From Streptococcus oralis (lineage in GTDB: Bacteria > Bacillota > Bacilli > Lactobacillales > Streptococcaceae): DNA of 64,000 nucleotides. The position numbers were made by a program, and so were the translations under genes. Each line of letters begins with the position of its first letter. Positions within the stretch are counted from its first letter, which is position 1. The notes beneath the pieces are model-generated. The model was not told the DNA's origin. It saw nothing but the letters and a program-made list of their open reading frames with translations, and searched no databases. Location of the stretch: positions 269,001-333,000 of the forward strand of contig NZ_CP079724.1 in NCBI RefSeq assembly GCF_019334565.1, read 5' to 3'. Positions 26,397 through 34,409 of the stretch are shown here, piece by piece.

Positions 26397-26562
26397 AGCT
26401 AGATATGGGAGAGGGAAGTCCGATCTAGGAAAGATGGCTTATGAGCGTCAGAAAATCTCATGGTATTGGAATTCGAAACGTTATCCTTTATCTGTGGAGT
26501 TCTTGCAGAAACTTATGATAGGTATTGATGATGAGATAAGAAAAGGGCCACTCTCTTTTTAA
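26362..26562 (+). CDS. Possible small protein at the end of the UmuC cassette
   Basis: 66 codons overlapping the previous gene by 35 bp. The composition is protein-like (ARYGRGKSDLGKMAYERQKI), but no ribosome site is visible. It could be a separate gene or the 3' part of one that lost its start. Confidence 0.4.
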   Translation: MHTLDSKIVVSRARYGRGKSDLGKMAYERQKISWYWNSKRYPLSVEFLQKLMIGIDDEIRKGPLSF

Positions 26563-26640
26563 ATGAGCGTTTATTTGAAAACGTGGTTTGATTTGAGAAC
26601 AGCTATTCTCAATGATCATCTTACTTTATAGAGTCATGCC

Positions 26641-26676
26641 AAAACATCCATGTATATTTGTGGATGTTTTTTAATT
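26641..26676 (+). terminator. Terminator of the UmuC cassette
   Basis: Perfect 10-bp stem AAAACATCCA / TGGATGTTTT with a 10-nt loop, followed by TTAATTTT. Confidence 0.75.
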
Positions 26677-26681
26677 TTACA

Positions 26682-26713
26682 GATAGAAAAAGAGAAGACC
26701 AAATGGTCTTCTC
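26682..26713 (-). terminator. Terminator of the GH29 fusion gene
   Basis: On the minus strand GAGAAGACC / GGTCTTCTC (9-bp stem, 4-nt loop, 26692-26713) is followed by a T run (TTTTTC). It sits between converging genes. Confidence 0.75.
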
Positions 26714-26758
26714 AACGGGGGAACTGAATCATTAGAAAGAATCAATCAAAGAGGGTTA

Positions 26759-29700
26759 TTAGTCTTTGAAATTCTTTTGGAAAATGAGGAGAGACAAGAT
26801 AGAAGTAATGGCTGCCAAGAAGAGGAAGGCACTTGCTTCTTGTTCCCCAGTTGCAGGGAGTAGTCTTTCCTTGTCTTCTTTGACTGTAGCTGTAACAGGA
26901 GCTTTTTCATCTTTTGCTGATGAATTATCTGTTACGACTGGAGCAGTTTTTTCAGTCTCTCTTGGTAGAACATACTCAGGAAGATTCACAACTGGTGGCG
27001 CTTCTGTTCCAACAGAGCTTTGTTTGCTACCTACCTCAATCACTCGATCTTGAGCTGGAGTTGCTTCTGTTTGGAGAACCTTGCGATTGTCACCATCCAC
27101 TTCAACATACTCGACTAAGAGACCGTCTTTCCCTTCTGATAGAACTTGCTCTTTTCCTTTGTCTAATTGTGGGTTTTCGCGACGAATCGTCTTAAACGGT
27201 ACGACCTTATTGACGATTTCTAAGCTTGGAAGTGTAAAGACAAGGTCTTTAACCCCTTCCTCAGGACTTGAAGAAGTAATTGGTTTCTCAGGTTGCGCCG
27301 GTTTCTCAGGTTGAGTCGGCTTTTCAGGCTGAGCTGGCTTTTCAGGCTGAGCTGGCGTTTCCGGTTGCGCCGGTTTCTCAGGTTGAGCAGGTTTTTCCGG
27401 TTGCGCTGGAGTTTCCGGTTGAGCCGGTTTTTCCGGTTGCGCTGGAGTTTCCGGTTGAGCAGGTTTCTCAGGCTGAACTGGTTTTTCAGGCTCAGCAGGT
27501 TTTTCCGGTTGAACTGGATTCTCAGGTTGCGCTGGAGTTTCCGGTTGCGCCGGTTGTTCAGGTTGAGCCGGTTTTTCCGGTTGAACTGGCTTTTCAGGTT
27601 GAGCGGGTTTTTCAGGTTGAGCCGGTTTTTCCGGTTGAACTGGAGTTTCCGGTTGCGCCGGTTGTTCAGGTTGCGCCGGTTTTTCCGGTTGAGTAGGTTT
27701 TTCAGGTTGAACTGGTTTTTCAGGTTCAGCAGGTTTCTCAGGCTGAGCTGCTTCGAGCTTGTTGATTTGTTCGAGAGCAGTTTCTAGCGCTTTATTGACT
27801 GCCTCCTGAGTCTTAGCTTCTTGGATTGCAGCAATGGCTTGGTCAGCAATTGTTAGCAATTGCTTCTTAGCTTCCTTGTTGGATCCAAGCTCAGCGACTT
27901 TTTTCTCGATAGCTTTTGTCAAGCTGTCCATAGCCTTATCATACTCAATTTCCGGTTGTTTTGGTTGAGCAGGTTGCTCAGGTTTAGAAGGCTCTTCAGG
28001 CTGTTCCGGTTGCTCTGGACTAGGTTCCTCTTGGCCTCTTTGATAGTTCTCATCCTTGGATAGGATATCTTGTAGGGCACTGACTGTCAACATGACATCC
28101 TGAACATCCACTGCATCAGCACTGAGTTGGTTTCTCAATTTTTCTAGATTTGCTTGGAAAGCTTGGCGTGCAGTAGCCGTATTTTTCAAGCCTGCTGGAT
28201 CAAAGTTGGACAGATCGTCTTTCCATTTAGAGATAGACTGGATGATATCTGCCTTGCTGTAGAGTTCGCTACCTTCGCCACGAGTGATGAATTGATCTAC
28301 CTGAATACCGATATTTTGAGACAAATCGTTTCGATCAGGATCTAGTTGAAGGGTGACTGCGTGCAAGTTTTCGTCCAGACCTTTTAGGCTAACCAGAGTT
28401 TGATTGCCTTGGCGTTGGGCTGCACGACCGCTAAAGTATTTCTTACCATCAATAGTCGAAGCATTTCCCATGCCATCTTGGTAAGGAACTTCTTTGCCGT
28501 CGAGGAATACCTTGTAGATACCATGATTTGGATCAACATAGCCCTTGATATCAAGTCCAGTACCGTAGAAGTAGGCTGTGATAGTTGTCTTTTTCTTTTG
28601 CTCGTCAGTTAAGCGGCCAAAGGAAGCCCAAGACTCCGTTTTTTGGTACTTGTCTGCCGAATTGGTTTCATGGTGCCATCCAGGACTGTAATCCAACTGA
28701 CTAGCTTGATCATCATAGTTTGTTTGGTCCTTGATTAGCAATTCAGCTTTCATCACTTGGATGGTCGCATCGGTAGCAAAACCGAGCAGGGCACCATCAG
28801 TGACAGAAGTGAGCTTGGCTTTGAAGTCAAAGACAGAGTCGGCTTGTTCTGTAAAGTCAATCGTTGGGATGGTAACAGTCTTTTCTGTTTCTCCATCTTT
28901 AAAGGTCACATCTTGAGTTGTATCTTGGTAAACTTTACCGTGAACCCCAGTTCCAGGTTCTGTGATAAAGCGAACAGTAGCAGTCCCCTTACTTCCACCA
29001 ACGCGTTTAATCTTAACAGTGACTGGTTTTCCTTTTTCGACTTCGTAGTTGGTAGACTCGAGTTCAAACATCCCTTTACTATCATTGTTTAGGGTGTAGA
29101 TTCCTTCTGTAGCAATTGGTTCGCCTGTTTTGTTTACAAGGGTAATAGTGTGTTGGCCTGGTGCTAAATCGCCTGTCTCAAAGACTTTTTGGCTGCGTTT
29201 ACGACTAGCATTCTTAGTTTGGACATCGGCAACCTTTTGACCATCAACGTAGACAGACATTTCTCCATGACCTGGGTCGACTGTAGAGACAACATAGGCC
29301 TTGGTTCCTGTGAAGGTATAGCTTACTTTGGCATCTTTTTGATTGGTCCACATAGAAGTGCCACGAACACCTTCAGATTCATTGTACCAAGTTGTTCCGG
29401 CTGTATCCGCAGTTGTGTTTGAGTGGTATTCCAGTCCAAGAGGATAGCCATCTGTCTTTTCAATGCTGCTTGGTGTCTTGTAGACTGAGAAGTTGGTTAA
29501 GATTGGGGTTGCTTGAGCACCGGTGATGGTTACACGGATTTTTTGTGCTTCTACAGGCTTGCCTTGAACCAAGCGACGGTAACCAACGGTCGAACCTTCG
29601 CCGTAAGTCACCCAACGTCCGTTGATTTCAACTTCAATCTTGAAACCTGAGATACGTTGACCTTTGGCGATGTCTTCCTTGAGTTCAACGACGTCAAAGC

Positions 29701-32700
29701 GTCTCTTTTGCCCCAAATCGACTGTAAAGCTACCGGTTGTGGCATCATTTGAGAGCGCCCAGCTGGTGTCATCTTTACCGTCTGTGAGGTGGCTTTCCTT
29801 GTAGAGGTGGTTTTGACGAGTCGAACTTGCTGTTACAGTGGCACCTTTGGCAAAGTCAGTCGCATACATTTGGTCTAGAGTTGCCTTGAATTCTTTCAAG
29901 CGAGCCACATCCGCATCTGCAAATTTTCCTTCTTTGTTTGGTGGAATATTGAGAAGGAGTGGGGTTCCACGACCAACAGACTTGAAGTAGATATCCATCA
30001 ACTCTTTGAGTGATTTCGGCTGTTGATTGTCATGATAGAACCAACCAGAACGGATCGAAACGTCCGCTTCCCCTACAGAGTACATATCACCATCTGGGTC
30101 ACCATGGTTGAGGTATTCGTTTTTCACATTGTCTGTGATGTTGGCACGTTTGACTTTATGCCAGACAGGGTCCCCTGCGATACCACGTTCATTTCCGATC
30201 CAGCGAACGCTTGTCGGTTGAGCAGAGAAGATGGCGATATCTCCTTCAGCTTCTTTGATGTATTTGAACCATTCATCAAAGGTGTAGGTTACTTTTTGGG
30301 CACCGCTACCACGCGCACCGTCCATCCAAACTTCGATGAATTTCCCTTTATTTCCGTATTTTGGATTTCCAAGGATTTCTTTCAGCTGGTTGAGATAGTA
30401 TTGGTTGTATTCTTTTTCGGTTGCGACATGGTATTTTGGATGATTAGCATCCCATGGTGACAAGTAAACACCCATATTCATGTCATACTTGCTAGCAGAC
30501 TTGGAAACTTCTTCGAGAAGGTCACCCTTTCCATCTTTCCATGGGCTAGCAGCTACGGTATGATTCGTATACTTAGATGGATAAGCAACGAATCCGTCGT
30601 GGTGTTTAACAACCATAATGGTTCGTTTGAAGCCCGTTTCCTTCAGAGTGCGAATCCACTGGTCAGTATCCAAGTTGGTTGGATTGAAGTATCGGGGGTC
30701 TTCTTTCCCATTTCCCCATTCAGAATTGGTATAAGTGTTCATTCCGTAGTGGATGAAGGCTGCCAATTCTTCCTTGTGGTAATCGAGTTGAGCCTTGCTT
30801 GGAAGAGGTCCATGATTGCCAATCTCGGTTTCTTTATCTTCTGGATGAGCCACTGGTGGAGTCGGTGTCGTTGGATTAGCTGTATCAGCGACTGGCTCGT
30901 ATTCAAAGACGACCTCATTCACCCCTTTTTGCTGGATCCTTGCTTCCAAGCTAGCTTTTACTGGACGGTAACCAGTAATGTCTTTTGCATGGAAGGTGTT
31001 GACAAAGGAAACCTCATACTCTTGGCCTTCATTGTTATCAACTGTCGCCTCAGCTAGTTCAGTAGTGGTTCCTTTTTGACGGTAGTAAACTTTGAAGGAG
31101 CCTTTGTTGACTTTATAGACTACCTTGATGACACGTGTACCGGCAGGCGCTTTGCTGACAACATTGTGATCTTCAGCCCAAGCATCCTTTAGTTGTTTAT
31201 TGACTGCTACGCCATCAATGGATACAATTTCGTATTTGTCTTTATTCTTCTGGTAGAAGTCCGTTTTCTCGATTTCTTTTTTGAAATTATAGTCAAATGG
31301 CGAATCAACAGCTGTCTGTTCGATAAAGGTGTCATTATCTTTGACAGGATTTCCTTCTTCGTCTTCGTGTTGGATAACCACACGACCGTATTCAACTCCC
31401 TTAGTCAAGGTAGCGATCCCATCTTGGTTGAAGGAATATTCGTTGCTTCCGATCACAGCTTTCTCATTCCGAAGCATACGTCCTTCATCGGTAAAGTAGT
31501 AACGATTTCCGTTATCACCTTGGTACCAGCCTTTCACACCATACTTGGCAATCATGTCCTTCACCCATTTCAGTTGTTCAGGTGAAAGGACGAGTCCGCC
31601 ACCAAAGCGATCCTTTTCATCCACACCATTGTCAACGGTTCCATGTTGGTGAACCCCCAGAACTTTTCCTTGGCTATCGACAATCCCGCCACCAGACAAA
31701 CCAGATACAGAAGTGGTTTTGTAGGTGATACCAGTCGTTCCCTTATCATCATAGGACTCAACAGATCGGATGGTCCCATCTGCCTTGTAAAGCTGACCAG
31801 CTAGGATAGGTTGTTTCAGTTCTTTGGAGCTCGAGTCAGTTGGGTAGCCAATCGTACTGATGGCTTCTCCCGGCTGATGCGTCTTGTGCTCCGCTAAAGG
31901 CGCAAAGGTTGCTGCTTTGTTTGGACTAGCAATCGGAAGAGGAATAGGAGCTTCTACAAGAGCAAGGTCATTCTTATAGCCTTTTCCAAACTCTTTCTTG
32001 TTCCAGAAATGGATGTCTTTTTCTCTGAATAAAACCGTAGTTCCAGAAGATGGCAGTGAGTTTTTCTTTTCGCTGTTTGAACCAACGTTATAGTAGAACT
32101 GGGCAGATTTTCCACCACGAATGTGACCTTCGCCAGTTTCTTTATTGGCCTCTAGGAAGTTATGAGCAACGGTAAGAATCAAATTAGGTGCAACAAAGAT
32201 ACCAGATCCTGAAACGAGGTAGCGTTGCTCCCCTGCATTATAAGTGCTGTAAACCATAGTAGCAGCAGTAGCAGGTTGTCCCTCGTAGTTGATGTGTTTG
32301 AGGTCTTGTCCACCGTTAATGATGGCACGGTTTCCGTTCTCAGTTTCTTTTGGAGCTTCTTCCTTGTCCTTTAGAATGCTCTTAGTTTCTACCTTTGGAC
32401 TAGCTTTCTGGTCAACGATAGTAGTCGTATCGAGTTCTTTGACAGGTGTGTCGGGATAGGCACGGTCCTGAATGTCTTCAGGGAGCAAGTCAGCACTGTT
32501 GGTATCGGCAACAGGTGTTTCTTGTTTTTCAGCTTCTACACGACCTTCTTTTTTGACTGGTTCAGCCTTGGTCTCTTCTATATCTGCGACTTGTTTCATT
32601 TGCTGATCTAAATTGGATGTTGTGGCAGGAGAGGTTTCGTCTGCACGCACGGTTCCAGAAGCAAAAAATGCCAGTCCCACGATAACAGATGCCACACCTA

Positions 32701-32755
32701 CAGTCAACTTCCGAATGCTAAATGTTTGCCCTTTTTCAAAAAGGTATCGATTCAT
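26759..32755 (-). CDS. Wall-anchored serine protease / GH29 alpha-L-fucosidase fusion
   Basis: 1998 residues. There is a YSIRK-type signal (FSIRKLTVGVAS, 12-23). A trypsin/V8-like protease domain (about 145-405) has His198 (TVAHNF), Asp263 (NDLALV) and Ser354 (GLSGGG). A short repeat (about 410-450, GWYQGDNGNRYYF) resembles choline/glucan-binding repeats, and MucBP-like beta domains follow. The GH29 domain (about 645-1000) has FIHYGMNTYTNSEWGNG, HHDGF and WMDGARG. After it come an F5/8-type C carbohydrate-binding domain (about 1010-1140), Calx-beta and further lectin-like domains, a FIVAR-like helical segment, a Pro-rich wall-spanning repeat, and the sortase signal LPATGE at 1966. It should remove fucose from host glycans at the cell surface. 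Ribosome site AGGAGT; a cre-like site lies upstream. Confidence 0.9.
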   Translation of the reverse strand: MNRYLFEKGQTFSIRKLTVGVASVIVGLAFFASGTVRADETSPATTSNLDQQMKQVADIEETKAEPVKKEGRVEAEKQETPVADTNSADLLPEDIQDRAYPDTPVKELDTTTIVDQKASPKVETKSILKDKEEAPKETENGNRAIINGGQDLKHINYEGQPATAATMVYSTYNAGEQRYLVSGSGIFVAPNLILTVAHNFLEANKETGEGHIRGGKSAQFYYNVGSNSEKKNSLPSSGTTVLFREKDIHFWNKKEFGKGYKNDLALVEAPIPLPIASPNKAATFAPLAEHKTHQPGEAISTIGYPTDSSSKELKQPILAGQLYKADGTIRSVESYDDKGTTGITYKTTSVSGLSGGGIVDSQGKVLGVHQHGTVDNGVDEKDRFGGGLVLSPEQLKWVKDMIAKYGVKGWYQGDNGNRYYFTDEGRMLRNEKAVIGSNEYSFNQDGIATLTKGVEYGRVVIQHEDEEGNPVKDNDTFIEQTAVDSPFDYNFKKEIEKTDFYQKNKDKYEIVSIDGVAVNKQLKDAWAEDHNVVSKAPAGTRVIKVVYKVNKGSFKVYYRQKGTTTELAEATVDNNEGQEYEVSFVNTFHAKDITGYRPVKASLEARIQQKGVNEVVFEYEPVADTANPTTPTPPVAHPEDKETEIGNHGPLPSKAQLDYHKEELAAFIHYGMNTYTNSEWGNGKEDPRYFNPTNLDTDQWIRTLKETGFKRTIMVVKHHDGFVAYPSKYTNHTVAASPWKDGKGDLLEEVSKSASKYDMNMGVYLSPWDANHPKYHVATEKEYNQYYLNQLKEILGNPKYGNKGKFIEVWMDGARGSGAQKVTYTFDEWFKYIKEAEGDIAIFSAQPTSVRWIGNERGIAGDPVWHKVKRANITDNVKNEYLNHGDPDGDMYSVGEADVSIRSGWFYHDNQQPKSLKELMDIYFKSVGRGTPLLLNIPPNKEGKFADADVARLKEFKATLDQMYATDFAKGATVTASSTRQNHLYKESHLTDGKDDTSWALSNDATTGSFTVDLGQKRRFDVVELKEDIAKGQRISGFKIEVEINGRWVTYGEGSTVGYRRLVQGKPVEAQKIRVTITGAQATPILTNFSVYKTPSSIEKTDGYPLGLEYHSNTTADTAGTTWYNESEGVRGTSMWTNQKDAKVSYTFTGTKAYVVSTVDPGHGEMSVYVDGQKVADVQTKNASRKRSQKVFETGDLAPGQHTITLVNKTGEPIATEGIYTLNNDSKGMFELESTNYEVEKGKPVTVKIKRVGGSKGTATVRFITEPGTGVHGKVYQDTTQDVTFKDGETEKTVTIPTIDFTEQADSVFDFKAKLTSVTDGALLGFATDATIQVMKAELLIKDQTNYDDQASQLDYSPGWHHETNSADKYQKTESWASFGRLTDEQKKKTTITAYFYGTGLDIKGYVDPNHGIYKVFLDGKEVPYQDGMGNASTIDGKKYFSGRAAQRQGNQTLVSLKGLDENLHAVTLQLDPDRNDLSQNIGIQVDQFITRGEGSELYSKADIIQSISKWKDDLSNFDPAGLKNTATARQAFQANLEKLRNQLSADAVDVQDVMLTVSALQDILSKDENYQRGQEEPSPEQPEQPEEPSKPEQPAQPKQPEIEYDKAMDSLTKAIEKKVAELGSNKEAKKQLLTIADQAIAAIQEAKTQEAVNKALETALEQINKLEAAQPEKPAEPEKPVQPEKPTQPEKPAQPEQPAQPETPVQPEKPAQPEKPAQPEKPVQPEKPAQPEQPAQPETPAQPENPVQPEKPAEPEKPVQPEKPAQPETPAQPEKPAQPETPAQPEKPAQPEKPAQPETPAQPEKPAQPEKPTQPEKPAQPEKPITSSSPEEGVKDLVFTLPSLEIVNKVVPFKTIRRENPQLDKGKEQVLSEGKDGLLVEYVEVDGDNRKVLQTEATPAQDRVIEVGSKQSSVGTEAPPVVNLPEYVLPRETEKTAPVVTDNSSAKDEKAPVTATVKEDKERLLPATGEQEASAFLFLAAITSILSLLIFQKNFKD
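27283..27760 (-). repeat. Pro-rich PEKPAQPEKP-type repeat in the GH29 fusion
   Basis: About 25 tandem degenerate units of five or six residues (P-E-K/T/Q-P-A/V/T-Q), encoded by about 480 bp of short imperfect DNA repeats. It is a wall-spanning stalk and probably varies in copy number between strains. Confidence 0.85.
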
Positions 32756-32875
32756 AATATACTCCTAGTTTTTAGAAAGGCAGTCAGCTACTGCCCAAGC
32801 CCAAGTCTGACTTGGTTACAACTTGATTTAATGAAAAACTCTCTGATAATTTGTAAGCCACCTTACCTCCTGTTT

Positions 32876-32889
32876 ATAAAGCGCTTTCA
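32876..32889 (-). promoter_or_regulatory. cre-like site upstream of the GH29 fusion
   Basis: The minus strand reads TGAAAGCGCTTTAT, close to the CcpA consensus TGAAAGCGCTTTCA, about 120 bp upstream of the start. It implies catabolite control. The rest of the 340-bp gap (32756-33096) is AT-rich and otherwise holds only the gpo terminator. Confidence 0.65.
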
Positions 32890-33040
32890 TTTTAAGATAA
32901 AAAAATTTAAAAGGTCATTTCTCCCTTAAAATGACTGAAAACTTTTAATATAACAAATATACTAAATTAATGAAAGAATTGCAATAGCAAAAAGCAAAAA
33001 AATAAATATAAATTAAAGAAAATTAGTTACTTTTTAAAGA

Positions 33041-33087
33041 AAAAACGCATCCTTTCAGGGCTCAAACTAAATGAAAGGATACGTTTT
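33041..33087 (-). terminator. Terminator of the glutathione peroxidase gene
   Basis: On the minus strand AAACGTATCCTTTCA pairs with TGAAAGGATGCGTTT (one mismatch), followed by TTTTTCTTT. Confidence 0.75.
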
Positions 33088-33096
33088 AAAAAGAAA

Positions 33097-33573
33097 TTAG
33101 AGTATTTTTTGGAGAGACTCTTGGATGGTTTGGGGGTCTGTTTTGGCAGAGAAGCGCTCAAGGACTTGCCCATCTCGGCCAATGAGAAACTTAGCAAAAT
33201 TCCATTCGATTCGTTTTCCTAGTGGGCCAGATTTCTGGTCTTTTAGCCAAACATAAAGAGGATCTGCCTCCTTTCCGTTGACCTTAATCTTGGCAAAGCG
33301 AGGGAAAGTGGTCTGATAGTGTAGGCTACAGAAACTATTGATTTCCTCTGCGCTGCCAGGTGCTTGTCCCATGAACTGATTGCAAGGGAAATCTAAGATT
33401 TCAAAGCCCTGATCTTGATAGCGTTCATAGAGTTCTTGAAGTCCCTGGTACTGGGGCGTTAAACCACATCCAGTAGCAGTGTTGACAATCAAGAGAACTT
33501 TACCACGATAGCTCTCCAGGGGAGTTGCTTGGTTGTTTTGGTTTAAAACGGAAAAATCATATATACTGGTCAT
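33097..33573 (-). CDS. gpo: Glutathione peroxidase family thiol peroxidase
   Basis: 158 residues, the usual length. The catalytic cysteine Cys36 is in NTATGCGLT (selenocysteine in animal enzymes). The conserved FPCNQF and WNFAKFLI blocks supply the Gln and Trp/Asn of the active site. It reduces peroxides in the cytoplasm; in streptococci the electron donor may be thioredoxin or glutathione. It is a single gene with its own terminator. Confidence 0.93.
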   Translation of the reverse strand: MTSIYDFSVLNQNNQATPLESYRGKVLLIVNTATGCGLTPQYQGLQELYERYQDQGFEILDFPCNQFMGQAPGSAEEINSFCSLHYQTTFPRFAKIKVNGKEADPLYVWLKDQKSGPLGKRIEWNFAKFLIGRDGQVLERFSAKTDPQTIQESLQKIL

Positions 33574-33702
33574 GAGGGCCTCTTTTCTTTTTCTACATTC
33601 TAACAGTTTTTACTTTTTTCGTCGAGTCGGATGAGAGAAGTTGTTGAAAAAATACACAATAGTACATAAATCAGGACAAAATGATGCTCCTTTTATGAAA
33701 CA

Positions 33703-33711
33703 TGGTATAAT
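33703..33711 (+). promoter_or_regulatory. Promoter of the TelC module
   Basis: Extended -10 TGGTATAAT with TATAAT at 33706-33711, the same motif as in the terminator-promoter modules. No clear -35. It lies about 64 bp upstream of the first gene. Confidence 0.6.
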
Positions 33712-33774
33712 AGGCCTATATAGCTAAATGGAGTATACCTATCACTAGGGAATGAGAAAAAGGATAAAACAGCC

Positions 33775-34053
33775 ATGTCAACAGTAAAAAGTGATCTAAA
33801 TCTTGCGCAAACATATGCGACTCAGTTGAAAAATGCTTGTCAATCGTTAATAGCGATCGCTACGGCTAGTCAGGATGACTTAACGACCCTTCAAGGGAAT
33901 ATCAAGGCTCATCAATGTCTGGCAAAGGATCAAAATCTTGCTAGTCAGATTACAACTGCTGTCACCCTGACTTCAGAACGACTGCACTCTGTAGCGAGCG
34001 ATTTTGAGGCGCTAGATGAAGCGGGTGCCAATGGTTTTAGGAGTCATACATGA
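33775..34053 (+). CDS. LXG-associated targeting protein, DUF3130/Lap1-like
   Basis: 92 residues, a helical hairpin with WXG100-like size and the C-terminal FxxxD export motif FEALD at 77-81. In S. intermedius the equivalent protein (LapC1) binds the LXG domain of TelC with LapC2 and supplies the T7SS signal. It is the first gene of the operon; the next gene starts inside its stop codon. Confidence 0.82.
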   Translation: MSTVKSDLNLAQTYATQLKNACQSLIAIATASQDDLTTLQGNIKAHQCLAKDQNLASQITTAVTLTSERLHSVASDFEALDEAGANGFRSHT

Positions 34054-34409
34054 GCGAGTTAGATGAGTTGAAGAAAAGAGAGCGAGAACTCTTGTACCAG
34101 CTAGAAGACAATGGAAAAGAGAACTATCGTACCAAAGAACTGATAGAAACCTTTGAAGGATATGATAGAGCCAGCCACCGTTATCAAAGTGATTTGTGGG
34201 AGGCGGCCTATCAGAGCCGATACGCAGGACAGTTGGAAGAAACGCTCCTGCAAAGAAACCAACTTAAAAACCAAATCCTTGAGAACCTCAGCTACCGCAT
34301 GGATGATTTGAAAAAAGAAAAGTTCCGGTTAGAGGGAGACTTGGATGAGGTCTACTATGAAAGACGCAAAGAACTAGAAAGAGAGGAGGAGAAACGACAT
34401 GGGCATTGA
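34050..34409 (+). CDS. LXG-associated targeting protein, DUF3958/Lap2-like
   Basis: 119 residues, strongly charged and entirely helical with a long coiled coil (ELDELKKRERELLYQLEDNG at the start, RKELEREEEKR at the end). It overlaps its neighbours on both sides (4 bp and 11 bp), indicating coupled translation into a three-protein complex with the Lap1-like protein and the LXG toxin. Confidence 0.8.
   Translation: MSELDELKKRERELLYQLEDNGKENYRTKELIETFEGYDRASHRYQSDLWEAAYQSRYAGQLEETLLQRNQLKNQILENLSYRMDDLKKEKFRLEGDLDEVYYERRKELEREEEKRHGH

Noticed and set aside
23646-26562. XRE/S24 repressor taken as a sign of a prophage
   Set aside because: No integrase, replication, structural or lysis genes accompany it. 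The UmuC/YolD-like neighbours fit a mutagenesis cassette instead.
27280-27787. Long plus-strand open frames and dense short DNA repeats, CRISPR-like at first glance
   Set aside because: The repeats are the back-translation of a Pro-rich PEKPAQP stalk on the minus strand. Units are 15-18 bp, without spacers, and stay in the frame of the GH29 fusion.
30023-31057. Plus-strand frames of 145 and 165 codons within the GH29 fusion
   Set aside because: They are antisense to well-conserved catalytic domains, with no ribosome sites and no recognisable motifs.
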